From the NCBI GenBank assembly GCA_003819755.1, contig RPQK01000469.1, positions 1 through 6,388 on the forward strand: a stretch of DNA of 6,388 nucleotides, read 5' to 3'. Of this stretch, positions 5,893 through 6,388 are shown one piece after another. Source of the stretch: Acidobacteriota bacterium (GTDB lineage Bacteria; Acidobacteriota; UBA6911; RPQK01). Numbering within the stretch: the first letter of the stretch is position 1; every line of letters begins with the position of its first letter. Position numbers and translations under genes: made by a program. Under the pieces are notes generated by a model. That model worked only from the letters and a program-made list of their open reading frames with translations, was not told the DNA's origin and ran no database searches.

Positions 5893-6388
5893 ATGAATGA
5901 TTTCTGTGTGGTCGGTCTCGGTGCATCAGCAGGCGGGTTAGCCGCGCTCAAACTGATGCTCGAGCACCTCCCCGGGCAGACGGGAGTGGCTTTCGTGCTG
6001 GTCCAGCACCTGCCCGCCGATCATCGGAGCGCCCTGGTGGAGCTGCTTCGCCCCGCTGCCAAAACGCCGGTTTCGGAAGCGTCTAACGGAACAGTGCTGG
6101 AGCCCGACCACTTTTACGTCTGCCCTGCCAACGCGAATATCGCTTTGGAAGACGGCGTGATCCGGCTGGTCCCCTTGACCGAGGCCCAAAAAGGGCACAT
6201 GTCCATCGACGCGTTTTTCTGCTCGCTGGCCGGGGATCAGCAGCAAAGAGCCGTGGCTGTTGTTCTTTCGGGCACCGGTTCGGATGGCGCCGCCGGGTTG
6301 CGGGCGGTCAAGGCGGCCGGCGGTCTCACCTTCGCGCAGGATCCGGAGACGGCCCAATACGACGGAATGCCGCAAAGTGCGATCGAGA
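5893..6388 (+). CDS. CheB-type methylesterase domain protein, partial (runs off the window)
   Basis: The first 165 codons are present and open to the window edge. They encode a CheB methylesterase domain beginning almost at the N-terminus (CVVGLGASAGGL), again without a receiver. Triad positions are Ser12 in GASAGG, His39 in VQHLPADH and Asp131 in GTGSDG. CheB removes methyl groups from, or deamidates, glutamyl residues of chemoreceptors; the substrate here is unknown. By eye it is related to the CheB domain of the large kinase upstream (both have LEPxHxYVxPxxN and QDPExAxxxxMPxSAI) but clearly diverged, so it is not a recent duplicate. ATG 5893 is the first start after an in-frame TAG at 5863, with GAGG 8 nt upstream. 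It most likely continues into CheR and PAS domains like its neighbour, but a stand-alone CheB-like protein cannot be excluded. Confidence 0.88.
   Translation, partial: MNDFCVVGLGASAGGLAALKLMLEHLPGQTGVAFVLVQHLPADHRSALVELLRPAAKTPVSEASNGTVLEPDHFYVCPANANIALEDGVIRLVPLTEAQKGHMSIDAFFCSLAGDQQQRAVAVVLSGTGSDGAAGLRAVKAAGGLTFAQDPETAQYDGMPQSAIE

Noticed and set aside
5938..6375. Minus-strand open frame near the window end
   Set aside because: The plus strand here encodes an unmistakable CheB domain with its catalytic triad, so this frame is a shadow.

Overview
The window reads as bacterial chromosome of fairly high GC content. It has compact genes, good Shine-Dalgarno (SD) sites (GGAGGA, GGAGG, AAGGAGG) and one probable TTG start. 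Nothing in it looks phage- or transposon-derived. The host phylum cannot be fixed from these genes. The CheB-CheR-PAS-kinase architecture and the bacterial front-end-type desaturase point to an environmental Gram-negative lineage with many sensory proteins, which is inference only.

Layout. Positions 1-246 are non-coding. They carry a 9-bp tandem repeat (29-55), then a perfect 22-bp inverted repeat itself built from 9-bp units (84-134), and a possible extended -10 promoter (175-183). A membrane fatty-acid desaturase follows (247-1410, TTG start behind GGAGGA). After 80 nt comes a very large soluble sensor protein (1491-5240). It fuses a CheB methylesterase domain, a CheR methyltransferase, a PAS-like domain, a long coiled coil, two more PAS domains and a NarL/DesK-type histidine kinase (HisKA_3 plus HATPase_c). 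Its stop codon overlaps the start of a receiver-only response regulator (5237-5680) that ends where a NarL-family protein would normally enter its DNA-binding domain. A 212-nt gap holds a consensus TATAAT and an SD-led mini-ORF. A second CheB-type gene then starts at 5893 and runs off the window end.

How the parts may work together. The fusion kinase and receiver are translationally coupled and are very probably a cognate pair. Because the receiver lacks an output domain, the phosphate signal probably goes to a protein partner, or back to the CheB/CheR machinery, rather than directly to a promoter. The second CheB-type protein nearby suggests a local cluster of non-classical chemotaxis-like methylation sensors with no methyl-accepting receptor, CheA or CheW visible. 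A link between the desaturase and the kinase is possible, since DesK of Bacillus is also a HisKA_3 kinase controlling a desaturase, but the sequence gives only adjacency.
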